The notes under the pieces: generated by a model
Database searches by the model: none
Told to the model about the DNA's origin: nothing
The model's input: only the letters and a program-made list of their open reading frames with translations
Shown here: in pieces, positions 6,527-12,035 of the stretch
Layout: each line of letters opens with the position of its first letter
How positions within the stretch are numbered: position 1 is the stretch's first letter
Program-made: the position numbers and the translations under genes
Assembly (NCBI GenBank): GCA_030148625.1
Contig: JASBTC010000248.1
Coordinates: 1 to 12,035, forward strand
Source: Sphingobium sp.
GTDB taxonomy: Bacteria; Pseudomonadota; Alphaproteobacteria; Sphingomonadales; Sphingomonadaceae
Length of the DNA: 12,035 nucleotides
Direction of reading: 5' to 3'

Positions 6527-6925
6527 ATGAGCATTGCCCTGATCATCGCGGCGGCGGTCGCCGCGACCCACAGCGTTCAGCTGGACCATGCCGGTGCGGC
6601 GGTGGCGGCGCACTACAGCGCGCGCACCGAGATCGAGACGCGGACGATCGGTGCGCATACGCCCAATCGGGTCGATGGCCGGCGGTGCCAGTGGACGGCG
6701 ACGGTGATCGTCGAACGGCGCCTGGGTCAGGCCCCGGCGTCGGCGCGTACGCTTTCGACCGACCGGCGGATTTCGGGCAGTGAAGCCGGCGCCTGCACCC
6801 CGATGTCGGAGGCGACCGCGCGGCAGGCGGCGGGCCGCGCCGACGCGATCCGGGCGCATTTGCTTGCGGTCGCGGAGCGTGACCGGGCACCGCTGCTGGC
6901 CGAGCTGGACGCGGTCAACAATTAG
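6527..6925 (+). CDS. Small exported protein of unknown function
   Basis: I do not recognise this 132-residue protein. It starts with a short signal peptide (MSIALIIAAAVAATHS, cleavage near 13-16). The mature part has exactly two cysteines, Cys54 (RRCQW) and Cys90 (GACTP), which could form a disulfide in the periplasm. The C-terminal third (about 94-130) is Ala-rich and looks helical. An AGGA site lies 9 nt upstream of the ATG, and the start codon sits inside a small palindrome, ATGATATCAT. The stop is one base before the start of the porin gene, so the two are almost certainly co-transcribed and translationally coupled. It is divergent from the sigma-fecR operon. Codon composition is like that of its neighbours. 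Confidence 0.65.
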   Translation: MSIALIIAAAVAATHSVQLDHAGAAVAAHYSARTEIETRTIGAHTPNRVDGRRCQWTATVIVERRLGQAPASARTLSTDRRISGSEAGACTPMSEATARQAAGRADAIRAHLLAVAERDRAPLLAELDAVNN

Positions 6926-6926
6926 G

Positions 6927-7649
6927 ATGAAGTGGCGTGCAGCGGCGATCCTGGCGTGCAGCGCTTGGTTGGGCGTCGCCGCGCCGGTCTTTGCGCAGAT
7001 CGGGGATGGCCCGTCATTGTCGCTCGAGGCGGCAAGCGACGAACGCCGGCGCGGATTGAGCTGGAGCGACGGCGAACCGGTCGTGCGGGCGACGCTGTCG
7101 GTGCCGGTGGCCGGCGCTGTTTCCCTCGACGCCACGGCCGTCACGCTTTGGGGCAGCGATCGTCATCGCGGGGCCGACGCGGTTGTGGATGTGCAGGCGC
7201 GTTATACGCGGCAGCTGGGCGGATGGCGGCTGTCGGCGGACGCGACCTGGCATCTGTTCCCCGGTGCCGCGAACCAGGGCTATGCCGAGCTGGGGGCTGC
7301 CGCCGGGTTCCTGCTGGGCCCCGCGAGCATCGATGTTTTCACGCGCTATGCACCCGGCCAGGCCGCTATCGGCGGAGACAATCTCCATATCGGGACGGCG
7401 GTGACGGTGGCGGTGCCGGGAACGCCATTGACGGTGTCGGGGCATGTCGGGCGATCGTCGGGTAAGGTCGATGACGGGCTTCGCGCCACGCGGCTACGCC
7501 CCGACGGGCGATATTGGGATCATGGCGTGGCGATCGATTATCGCCGGGGCCGGTGGTCGGCCGCCTTGCGCTATGTCGACAGTTCCTTGCGCGATGGTGT
7601 CGGGCAGGGCGGAGCGACGGTGATCGGCAGCGTCGGTGTGACGTTTTAG
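6927..7649 (+). CDS. TorF-family putative outer-membrane porin
   Basis: This 240-residue protein resembles the TorF family of putative porins. A signal peptide spans 1-23 (cleavage after VFA). The early motif RRGLSWSDGEPVVRATLSVPV (about 41-61) matches the family's conserved 'RGiS.tdg.Pa.qa' region. Alternating amphipathic strands follow, such as ARYTRQLGGWRLSADATWHLFP, then GYAELGAAAGFLLGPASIDVFTRYAP and LTVSGHVGRSSG. The chain ends with aromatic Phe, as outer-membrane barrels do. I chose the ATG at 6927 because the signal peptide starts there and the gene is coupled by a 1-nt gap to the small exported protein before it. The substrate is unknown. A hairpin follows the stop codon. Confidence 0.75.
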   Translation: MKWRAAAILACSAWLGVAAPVFAQIGDGPSLSLEAASDERRRGLSWSDGEPVVRATLSVPVAGAVSLDATAVTLWGSDRHRGADAVVDVQARYTRQLGGWRLSADATWHLFPGAANQGYAELGAAAGFLLGPASIDVFTRYAPGQAAIGGDNLHIGTAVTVAVPGTPLTVSGHVGRSSGKVDDGLRATRLRPDGRYWDHGVAIDYRRGRWSAALRYVDSSLRDGVGQGGATVIGSVGVTF

Positions 7650-7650
7650 A

Positions 7651-7694
7651 GTGATTTCGAGGCAGGTGGCATCACCTGCCGGCTCGGAAATCAC
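7651..7694 (+). terminator. Hairpin after the TorF-type gene
   Basis: GTGATTTC (7651-7658) pairs with GAAATCAC (7687-7694), GAG (7659-7661) with CTC (7683-7685), and GCAGGTG (7662-7668) with CACCTGC (7673-7679) around a GCAT loop. Small bulges lie on the right arm. The structure starts one base after the stop codon. No U tract follows, so it is a likely but not textbook terminator. It may also serve the convergent gene ending at 7752. Confidence 0.55.
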
Positions 7695-7751
7695 GGTCGA
7701 TAACGGAAAGTCCGAGTCAGATGCGGATATCGGGGGCTCGATGAGCGATAC

Positions 7752-8534
7752 TCACCGTACCCCGACATAAGGCGATCTCTTTTCCCACAGATAGGCCGGC
7801 AGACTCCCCAGGGTCTGACGATAGACCGCCCTGCTGATCTGGAAGCGGAGATCCTTGCGGTTCAGGCTCAACCGCCTCCCCTGATACAGGCAGGATGGAA
7901 GCGCCGCGACGAACGAGTCCAGTATCTGCGCCTCTTTGTTCGAATCCTGGCCCGTGCGGATCAATCGGTCGCCGGCTTGCGGATCATGTGCGACGAGGCA
8001 TTCTCCGGCCGCCGCTCCGGCGGACCAATTTTCGGTCTTCAGTGCGATCGCCTGGTCGAAAGAGGCTTGTTCCTCGGCTGCGAGCGGCCGTGCCGGCTGG
8101 GTCCGTCGTGCCATGTGCCGCACATAAAGCGCCTCGGCGATATGTGCGCCCAGGCGCAATTGCTGATCCGATCCCATTTGGGCCCCGGACTGTTCGAAGC
8201 ATTGCGGGCTTGATCGCGCCAGATCCGCGAACGCGGCCTTTTCATCGTCGCTGCCCGGAATGGATTGCGCCAGGCGTGCACTCGCGGCTTGATCCTTGGA
8301 GATCAGGCAGCGGGACATTGCCGGTGTCGCGCCGACCGTTCTGGCCGGAGGCGGAGCGGAAAGCCGATCGCTCCGCGAAATGGCGGCGCCCGCATCGATC
8401 ATGAAGGGCAGGGCGACAAGCAGGAGCATGCACAGAACCTGCCAGCGAATGCGGAGATCGGCAAGCGGAGTCGTACGAATGCGAACTCCGCAATATCGCG
8501 GTATCTGATCGCAATGCTGGCGGAGCGCGCTCAT
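7752..8534 (-). CDS. Exported protein with a duplicated Cys-containing unit, function unknown
   Basis: This 260-residue protein has no known function. A hydrophobic stretch (about 36-51) after a basic N-terminus is a signal peptide or anchor. The rest contains two copies of one unit. Copy 1 runs from Cys76 (CLISKDQAASARL) through Cys112 (PQCFEQSG) to Tyr137 (IAEALY). Copy 2 runs from Cys179 (CLVAHDPQAGDRL) through Cys215 (PSCLYQG) to Tyr238 (ISRAVY). The cysteines are 36 residues apart in both copies, so each unit probably has its own disulfide. Similar CL/CVV...P.C...LR..IAEALY proteins are, as I recall, common but uncharacterised in sphingomonads. The start is uncertain: the ATG at 8534 lacks a ribosome binding site, while ATG 8429 (residue 36) has CAGG 8 nt before it but would leave a signal peptide without a basic end. 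The gene is divergent from the metE leader. Confidence 0.7.
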   Translation of the reverse strand: MSALRQHCDQIPRYCGVRIRTTPLADLRIRWQVLCMLLLVALPFMIDAGAAISRSDRLSAPPPARTVGATPAMSRCLISKDQAASARLAQSIPGSDDEKAAFADLARSSPQCFEQSGAQMGSDQQLRLGAHIAEALYVRHMARRTQPARPLAAEEQASFDQAIALKTENWSAGAAAGECLVAHDPQAGDRLIRTGQDSNKEAQILDSFVAALPSCLYQGRRLSLNRKDLRFQISRAVYRQTLGSLPAYLWEKRSPYVGVR

Positions 8535-8549
8535 CGGTTGATATGACTG

Positions 8550-8569
8550 ATATAAAGAATTCTTTATAT
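8550..8569. promoter_or_regulatory. Perfect 20-bp palindrome upstream of the metE promoter
   Basis: ATATAAAGAA followed directly by its complement TTCTTTATAT forms a perfect palindrome with no spacer. It lies 5 bp before the TTGACA box of the metE promoter and 16 bp before the divergent ATG at 8534. It is AT-rich in a GC-rich genome. It looks like the binding site of a dimeric regulator, possibly for both directions, but no regulator can be named. Confidence 0.6.
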
Positions 8570-8574
8570 ATTGA

Positions 8575-8602
8575 TTGACACGGTTTCGGGCGGCGTTATC
8601 CT
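8575..8602 (+). promoter_or_regulatory. Sigma-70 promoter of the metE leader
   Basis: TTGACA (8575-8580) is a consensus -35 box. TATCCT (8597-8602) is a fair -10 box at 16-bp spacing. Transcription would start near 8609, just at the beginning of the cobalamin riboswitch. Confidence 0.65.
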
Positions 8603-8609
8603 GAGCCTG

Positions 8610-8800
8610 TCGAGGTTCTCCGCGTCGTGCTTGCGTCGCGGAGCTAAGACGGGAAGCCGGTGACGTCCCTCGGGATCAGTCCGGCGCTGCCCCCGCAACT
8701 GTGAGCGGTGAGTGGCGGTCCAATTCGTGTCACTGATCCGGCAAGGGATCGGGAAGGCCGGACCGCCATGTCGACCCGCGAGCCAGGAGACCTGCCTCGT
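8610..8800 (+). ncRNA. Cobalamin riboswitch
   Basis: Hallmarks of the adenosylcobalamin-type aptamer appear in order. They are a GGTTCT start, a CTCCGCG/CGCGGAG stem, AAGACGGGAAGCCGGTGA (8645-8662), the core GCTGCCCCCGCAACTGTGAGCGG (about 8687-8708), the later GATCGGGAAGGCCGG, and the B12 box AGCCAGGAGACCTGCC (8781-8796). It lies in the leader of metE. This fits the known logic: when B12 is present the B12-dependent enzyme suffices and metE is turned off. Exact ends are estimated. Confidence 0.95.
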
Positions 8801-8840
8801 CAGATAACGTCCTCCGGCGGGGTGCCCGGTCAGGCCGCAT

Positions 8841-8885
8841 GCATGGCTGCGCCCGGACTTGTCCATCGGGCGCGGAGCCCCATGC
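8841..8885 (+). other. Extended hairpin in the metE leader
   Basis: GCATGGCT (8841-8848) pairs with AGCC(CC)ATGC (8876-8885, two bases bulged), and GCGCCCG (8849-8855) pairs with CGGGCGC (8867-8873). Together they form a long hairpin between the riboswitch and the metE start. No U tract follows, so it is not a standard intrinsic terminator. It may be part of the expression platform that passes the riboswitch state on to the ribosome binding site. Confidence 0.45.
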
Positions 8886-8903
8886 GCGCGCGTCCGGCCA
8901 TGC

Positions 8904-8920
8904 CCTTGCCCCAAGCAAGG
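8904..8920 (+). promoter_or_regulatory. Possible RBS-sequestering hairpin before metE
   Basis: CCTTGC (8904-8909) pairs perfectly with GCAAGG (8915-8920) around a CCCAA loop. The AAGG inside the right arm is the best Shine-Dalgarno candidate, 10 nt before the ATG at 8931. A hairpin that hides this site would let the upstream riboswitch control translation. The pairing is seen directly; the switching role is inferred. Confidence 0.5.
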
Positions 8921-8930
8921 TTTGAAGACG

Positions 8931-11237
8931 ATGACCGCAACCGTTGCCACTCTCGGTTTCCCGCGTATCGGCCCCCGGCGCGAGCTGAAATTCGCGCTCG
9001 AAAGCTATTGGGCGGGCAAGAGCGATGCCGCGGCGCTCGGGACGGCGGCGCAGGGGCTGCGCGCCGCCGCCTGGGCGCGGCAGAAAGCGATCGGCGCGGA
9101 TATCCTGCCGTCGGGCGATTTCTCGCTCTACGATCATGTGCTCGACACCAGTGCGATGCTGGGCGCGGTGCCGGCGCGCTATGGCTGGACGGGCGGGGCG
9201 GTCGGCCTCGACGTCTATTTCGCGATGGCGCGTGGCGCGCAGACTGCCGGGCATGCGGGCTGCGTGCACGCGCTCGACAGCACCGCGCAGGAAATGACCA
9301 AATGGTTCGACACCAACTATCATTATATGGTGCCCGAACTTCATGCGGGGCAGCGCTTCGCATTGTCGTCGACCCGGATCCTCGATGCGTTCGCCGAGGC
9401 AAGGGCGCTCGGTTACAGGACCCGCCCGGTGCTGCTGGGCCCCGTCACTTTCCTGACATTGGCGAAAGGCCGCGACGTCGCGCCCTTGTCGCTGCTCGAT
9501 GCGGTGCTGCCGGTCTATGAGGATGTGCTGTGGAAGCTGCACGAAATGGGTGCCGACTGGGTGCAGATCGACGAGCCCTGCCTGGTGCTCGACCTCGATG
9601 ACGCACAGCGCTCGGCATTGCGGGCGGCCTATGCGCGGCTCGCGACCAAGGGGCCGAAGCTGATGCTCGCGACCTATTTCGGCGCGCTCGGCGATAATCT
9701 GCCGTTGGCCGCCGAGCTGCCGGTGCACGGTCTGCATGTCGACCTGGTGCGTGCGCCCGAGCAGCTCGATGACGTGCTCGTGGCGGTGCGGCCCAATTTG
9801 CTGCTGTCGCTTGGGCTGGTCGATGGCCGCAATGTCTGGCGCGCCGATCTCGAGGCACTGCTCGACCGGATCGAGCCCGTTGCCGCCGTGCGCGACGTCG
9901 TGCTCGCGCCCTCCTGTTCGTTGCTGCACACCCCTGTCGATCTTGCGCTCGAAACCGCGCTCGACGACGAGGTGAAGCATTGGCTGGCCTTTGCGGTCCA
10001 GAAGGTCCGCGAACTCGCGCTGCTGGCGAAGGCGCTGAACGAGGGGCGGGACAGTATCGCTGCCGAACTCGCGGATTCGCGCGATGCGGTGCGATCGCGC
10101 AAGGCGTCTCCTCTCATCCATGATCCGGCGGTGTCGCGCCGCGTCGCCGCCGTGGATACCGCGATGACGCAGCGTGGTTCGCCCTTTGCGGCGCGCAAGG
10201 AAACGCAGCAGGCGCGACTGGGGCTGCCCGCCTTTCCGACAACGACGATCGGATCCTTTCCGCAGACCGCCGAGGTCCGCAAGGCGCGCGCAGCTCATAT
10301 CCGCGGCGAGATCGACGATGCCGCCTATGACCGTTTCCTGCGGATCGAGACCAGGGCCGCGATCAAATGGCAGGAGGAGATCGGCCTAGACGTGCTCGTC
10401 CATGGCGAGTTCGAACGCAACGACATGGTGCAATATTTCGGCGAGCAGCTTTCGGGTTTCGCCTTCACGCGCAGCGCCTGGGTGCAAAGCTATGGTTCGC
10501 GCTGCGTGCGGCCGCCGATCCTCTATGGCGACGTGTCGCGGCCCAGGGCGATGACCGTCGACTGGTGGCGCTATGCGCAGGGCCAGACCGACCGGCCGAT
10601 GAAGGGCATGCTGACCGGCCCCGTCACGATCCTCAACTGGTCCTTCGTGCGCGACGACCAGCCGCGCGCCGAAAGCTGCCGGCAGATCGCGCTGGCGATC
10701 CGCGACGAGGTGATCGATCTCGAAGCGGCCGGCGCGAAGGTGATCCAGATCGACGAGGCGGCGCTGCGCGAAGGGCTGCCGATCCGCCGCGCGGACTGGC
10801 CGGCCTATCTCGACTGGGCGGTCGAGTGTTTCCGCCTGGCGGCATCGGGCGTGCGTGACGAGACCCAGATCCACACGCATATGTGCTATTCGGAGTTCAA
10901 CGACATCCTGCCCGCGATCGGCGCGATGGATGCCGATGTGATCTCGATCGAGACGGCGCGTTCGCAAATGGAGCTGCTCGATGCGTTCGCCCACTATGCC
11001 TATCCCAACGATATCGGGCCGGGCGTCTACGACATCCATGCGCCGCGCATCCCGGCCGAGGCCGAGATGACGGCATTGCTGGCGCAGGCGGGCAAGCGAC
11101 TTCCGGCAGGGCAGCTCTGGGTGAATCCCGATTGCGGGCTCAAGACCCGCAAATGGGAGGAAGTGCGGCCCGCGCTGATCGCGATGGTCGGCGCGGCACA
11201 GCGCATGCGCGTGCGCGGGGCCTACCATGCCGGGTGA
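8931..11237 (+). CDS. metE: Cobalamin-independent methionine synthase
   Basis: MetE transfers the methyl group of 5-methyltetrahydropteroyl-triglutamate directly to homocysteine, the last step of methionine synthesis, in the cytoplasm. The 768-residue product has the full double-barrel layout. The N-terminal half starts TATVATLGFPRIGPRRELKFALE, and the catalytic half starts near FPTTTIGSFPQT. The zinc and homocysteine ligands are all present: His650 and Cys652 in HTHMCYSEF, Glu674 in ISIETARS, and Cys735 in DCGLKTR. These match E. coli His641, Cys643, Glu665 and Cys726 at a constant offset of nine. I chose the ATG at 8931 because it begins the conserved N-terminus; an in-frame ATG at 8859 would lie in the leader. 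A cobalamin riboswitch upstream indicates repression by B12. The stop overlaps the start of the thioesterase gene. Confidence 0.97.
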   Translation: MTATVATLGFPRIGPRRELKFALESYWAGKSDAAALGTAAQGLRAAAWARQKAIGADILPSGDFSLYDHVLDTSAMLGAVPARYGWTGGAVGLDVYFAMARGAQTAGHAGCVHALDSTAQEMTKWFDTNYHYMVPELHAGQRFALSSTRILDAFAEARALGYRTRPVLLGPVTFLTLAKGRDVAPLSLLDAVLPVYEDVLWKLHEMGADWVQIDEPCLVLDLDDAQRSALRAAYARLATKGPKLMLATYFGALGDNLPLAAELPVHGLHVDLVRAPEQLDDVLVAVRPNLLLSLGLVDGRNVWRADLEALLDRIEPVAAVRDVVLAPSCSLLHTPVDLALETALDDEVKHWLAFAVQKVRELALLAKALNEGRDSIAAELADSRDAVRSRKASPLIHDPAVSRRVAAVDTAMTQRGSPFAARKETQQARLGLPAFPTTTIGSFPQTAEVRKARAAHIRGEIDDAAYDRFLRIETRAAIKWQEEIGLDVLVHGEFERNDMVQYFGEQLSGFAFTRSAWVQSYGSRCVRPPILYGDVSRPRAMTVDWWRYAQGQTDRPMKGMLTGPVTILNWSFVRDDQPRAESCRQIALAIRDEVIDLEAAGAKVIQIDEAALREGLPIRRADWPAYLDWAVECFRLAASGVRDETQIHTHMCYSEFNDILPAIGAMDADVISIETARSQMELLDAFAHYAYPNDIGPGVYDIHAPRIPAEAEMTALLAQAGKRLPAGQLWVNPDCGLKTRKWEEVRPALIAMVGAAQRMRVRGAYHAG

Positions 11238-11616
11238 GGCATTGCCGCAGGAGGCGCCGGCGGTCCGCGTGACAGCGCTGCCGGCCAACACCAATGTCTA
11301 TGGCGACATATTCGGCGGCTGGCTGATGAGCCAGATGGATCTGGCCGCATCCTCGGTCGCCTCGCGCCATGCCGGCGGCCGCGCGGTGACGATCGCGGTG
11401 GAGGGCATGGCCTTTCACCGGCCGGTGTTCGTCGGTGACGAAGTCTCGGTGTTCGCGCGGCTCGTCAAGGTCGGCCGCACCTCGATGCATGTCGAGGTCG
11501 ACGCCTGGGCGCGCGATCGCCATTCGGACGATGCCAATAAGGTGACCCAGGCGGTGTTCGCCTTTGTCGCGGTCGGCCAGGACCGGCGACCGCGACCGGT
11601 GAAACCCATGGCATAG
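11227..11616 (+). CDS. YciA-like acyl-CoA thioesterase (hotdog fold)
   Basis: This 129-residue protein is a single hotdog domain of the YciA/acyl-CoA thioesterase group, which hydrolyses acyl-CoA to free acid and CoA in the cytoplasm. The signature NVYGDIFGGWLMSQMDLAAS (about 23-42) contains the conserved catalytic Asp38. VEGMAFHRPVFVGDEVSVFARLVKVGRTSMHVEVD (about 58-92) supplies the beta strands and the CoA-side residues. The length is normal. Its ATG lies inside the last codons of metE (an 11-nt overlap in another frame), so it is probably translated from the metE message by coupling, and it would share the riboswitch control. The pathway link between a thioesterase and methionine synthesis is not evident; YciA-type enzymes have broad substrate range. 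Confidence 0.9.
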   Translation: MPGEALPQEAPAVRVTALPANTNVYGDIFGGWLMSQMDLAASSVASRHAGGRAVTIAVEGMAFHRPVFVGDEVSVFARLVKVGRTSMHVEVDAWARDRHSDDANKVTQAVFAFVAVGQDRRPRPVKPMA

Positions 11617-11658
11617 CTGTGTTCGAATAAGGTTGGACGGCGAAACGGCCTGCCATTC

Positions 11659-12035
11659 TTATCTGACCGGCTGCTCTGGCCGAAGCTGTTGGGCGAGAAA
11701 GCTCAGCAGCTTCGGCCAGACGACTGCCTGTGCTTCGGCATCCAGCCGGGGGTTTCCGCCTTGCAATCGACCAGTGGGACGATGAAATGCGGTTGTCGGG
11801 CCCCAGCCGGTGCCGAGTATCTGATGCCCGGTGGAAAGCATCTCCACTTGAACAGGGTGCGCGTAGCGATAGTGCGCCAGCCGTGACTGGAGTTGTTCCG
11901 CGGAATAGGCGGACGGCCACATGCCGTCATCCTGTCCGGCCGCTATGAATATCGCTGCCCGGCTTTTCTCGATCGGAATCCTTGCCGCATCGATATCGCC
12001 GGCATGCTCGACCAGCGACTCGAGATGAACCTCGG
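11659..12035 (-). CDS. BAAT-type acyl-CoA hydrolase, C-terminal part (runs off the window)
   Basis: This open frame runs from the window edge to a stop at 11659-11661, giving 124 visible residues with no internal stop. The start lies outside the window. The reading RIPIEKSRAAIFIAAGQDD followed by GMWPSAYSAEQLQSRL, then VEMLSTGHQILGTGW and DAEAQAVVWPKLLSFL, matches the C-terminal domain of BAAT/acyl-CoA thioester hydrolases, an alpha/beta-hydrolase fold. The acid (Asp in AGQDDGMWPS) and His (STGHQI) of the triad are present. The nucleophile, in the missing part, cannot be checked. An internal ATG at 11922 could be mistaken for a start, but the family domain clearly continues upstream of it. 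It is convergent with the thioesterase gene, 42 bp apart. A long inverted repeat lies inside its last codons. Confidence 0.8.
   Translation of the reverse strand, partial: EVHLESLVEHAGDIDAARIPIEKSRAAIFIAAGQDDGMWPSAYSAEQLQSRLAHYRYAHPVQVEMLSTGHQILGTGWGPTTAFHRPTGRLQGGNPRLDAEAQAVVWPKLLSFLAQQLRPEQPVR
11675..11720. repeat. 14-bp inverted repeat in the 3' end of the hydrolase gene
   Basis: TCTGGCCGAAGCTG (11675-11688) is perfectly complementary to CAGCTTCGGCCAGA (11707-11720), with an 18-nt loop. It lies within the last 21 codons of the minus-strand hydrolase gene and about 60 nt past the end of the plus-strand thioesterase gene. It could slow or end transcription from the metE side. No U tract follows on either strand. 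Confidence 0.5.

Noticed and set aside
6954..6965. Possible lipobox (ILAC) in the TorF-type porin
   Set aside because: The position before the Cys does not fit the usual lipobox, and a standard signal-peptidase I site (VFA) follows. Porin-type barrels are not lipoproteins.
8859..8930. In-frame upstream ATG giving metE 24 extra residues
   Set aside because: It lies in the structured leader. The extra residues are Arg/Pro/Cys-rich and unlike any MetE, and the conserved N-terminus starts at 8931.
8730..10298. 522-aa minus-strand open frame over the riboswitch and metE
   Set aside because: It crosses the riboswitch and the metE start in antisense, with His/Arg/Gln-rich shadow composition and no motif.
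10386..11294. 302-aa minus-strand open frame over the 3' half of metE
   Set aside because: It is antisense to conserved metE catalytic sequence and has no recognisable motif.
11659..11922. 87-aa gene starting at the ATG at 11922
   Set aside because: The frame stays open upstream to the window edge, and the upstream residues (RIPIEKSRAAIFIAAGQDD) complete the family domain. The ATG is an internal Met.

Overview
The window is GC-rich chromosomal DNA of an alphaproteobacterium, most likely a sphingomonad (Sphingomonas or a relative). I base this on codon use, a FecI/FecR/TonB-receptor cluster in the style common in that family, a TorF-type porin, a Cys-rich repeat protein that resembles uncharacterised sphingomonad proteins, and a palindromic repeat of a type I recall from Alphaproteobacteria. 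No phage, transposon, CRISPR, tRNA or rRNA is visible. The DNA looks like ordinary chromosome with several well-defined regulatory regions.

Layout. (1) 1-1469: an exported alpha/beta hydrolase (minus) ends at a perfect 12-bp hairpin. It is divergent from an OhrR-type MarR repressor (plus). The AT-rich gap between them carries repeated TATCGCGATA palindromes placed over the likely promoters, which suggests the repressor controls both genes. (2) 1588-2341: a small secreted protein of unknown function with one calcium-loop-like motif, then a REP-like palindrome and a 19-bp perfect hairpin. The hairpin also closes the convergent receptor gene. (3) 2342-6328, minus strand: a cell-surface signalling cluster. 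An ECF sigma factor and a FecR-type anti-sigma factor overlap by 4 nt, and a TonB-dependent receptor with an N-terminal signalling domain follows. The sigma gene and the receptor gene are each preceded by the same bipartite element, TTACAGTT-N13-TTGTCT, which is the best candidate for the promoter read by this sigma factor. (4) 6527-7694, plus: a short exported protein of unknown function coupled to a TorF-type porin and followed by a hairpin. (5) 7752-8534, minus: an exported protein built of two copies of a Cys-containing unit. (6) 8550-11616, plus: a perfect 20-bp palindrome, a sigma-70 promoter, a cobalamin riboswitch, a leader with a possible RBS-sequestering hairpin, metE (B12-independent methionine synthase), and a YciA-like acyl-CoA thioesterase whose start overlaps the metE end. 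(7) 11659-12035, minus: the C-terminal part of a BAAT-type acyl-CoA hydrolase that runs off the window.

How the parts work together. The sigma/FecR/receptor cluster should sense an outer-membrane ligand and induce both itself and its receptor. The riboswitch should switch metE off when B12 is plentiful. The OhrR-like regulator probably ties the exported hydrolase to peroxide or another reactive signal. The most notable observations are the duplicated ECF promoter element, the OhrR-hydrolase pairing with its operator array, and the internal duplication in the 8534 gene.
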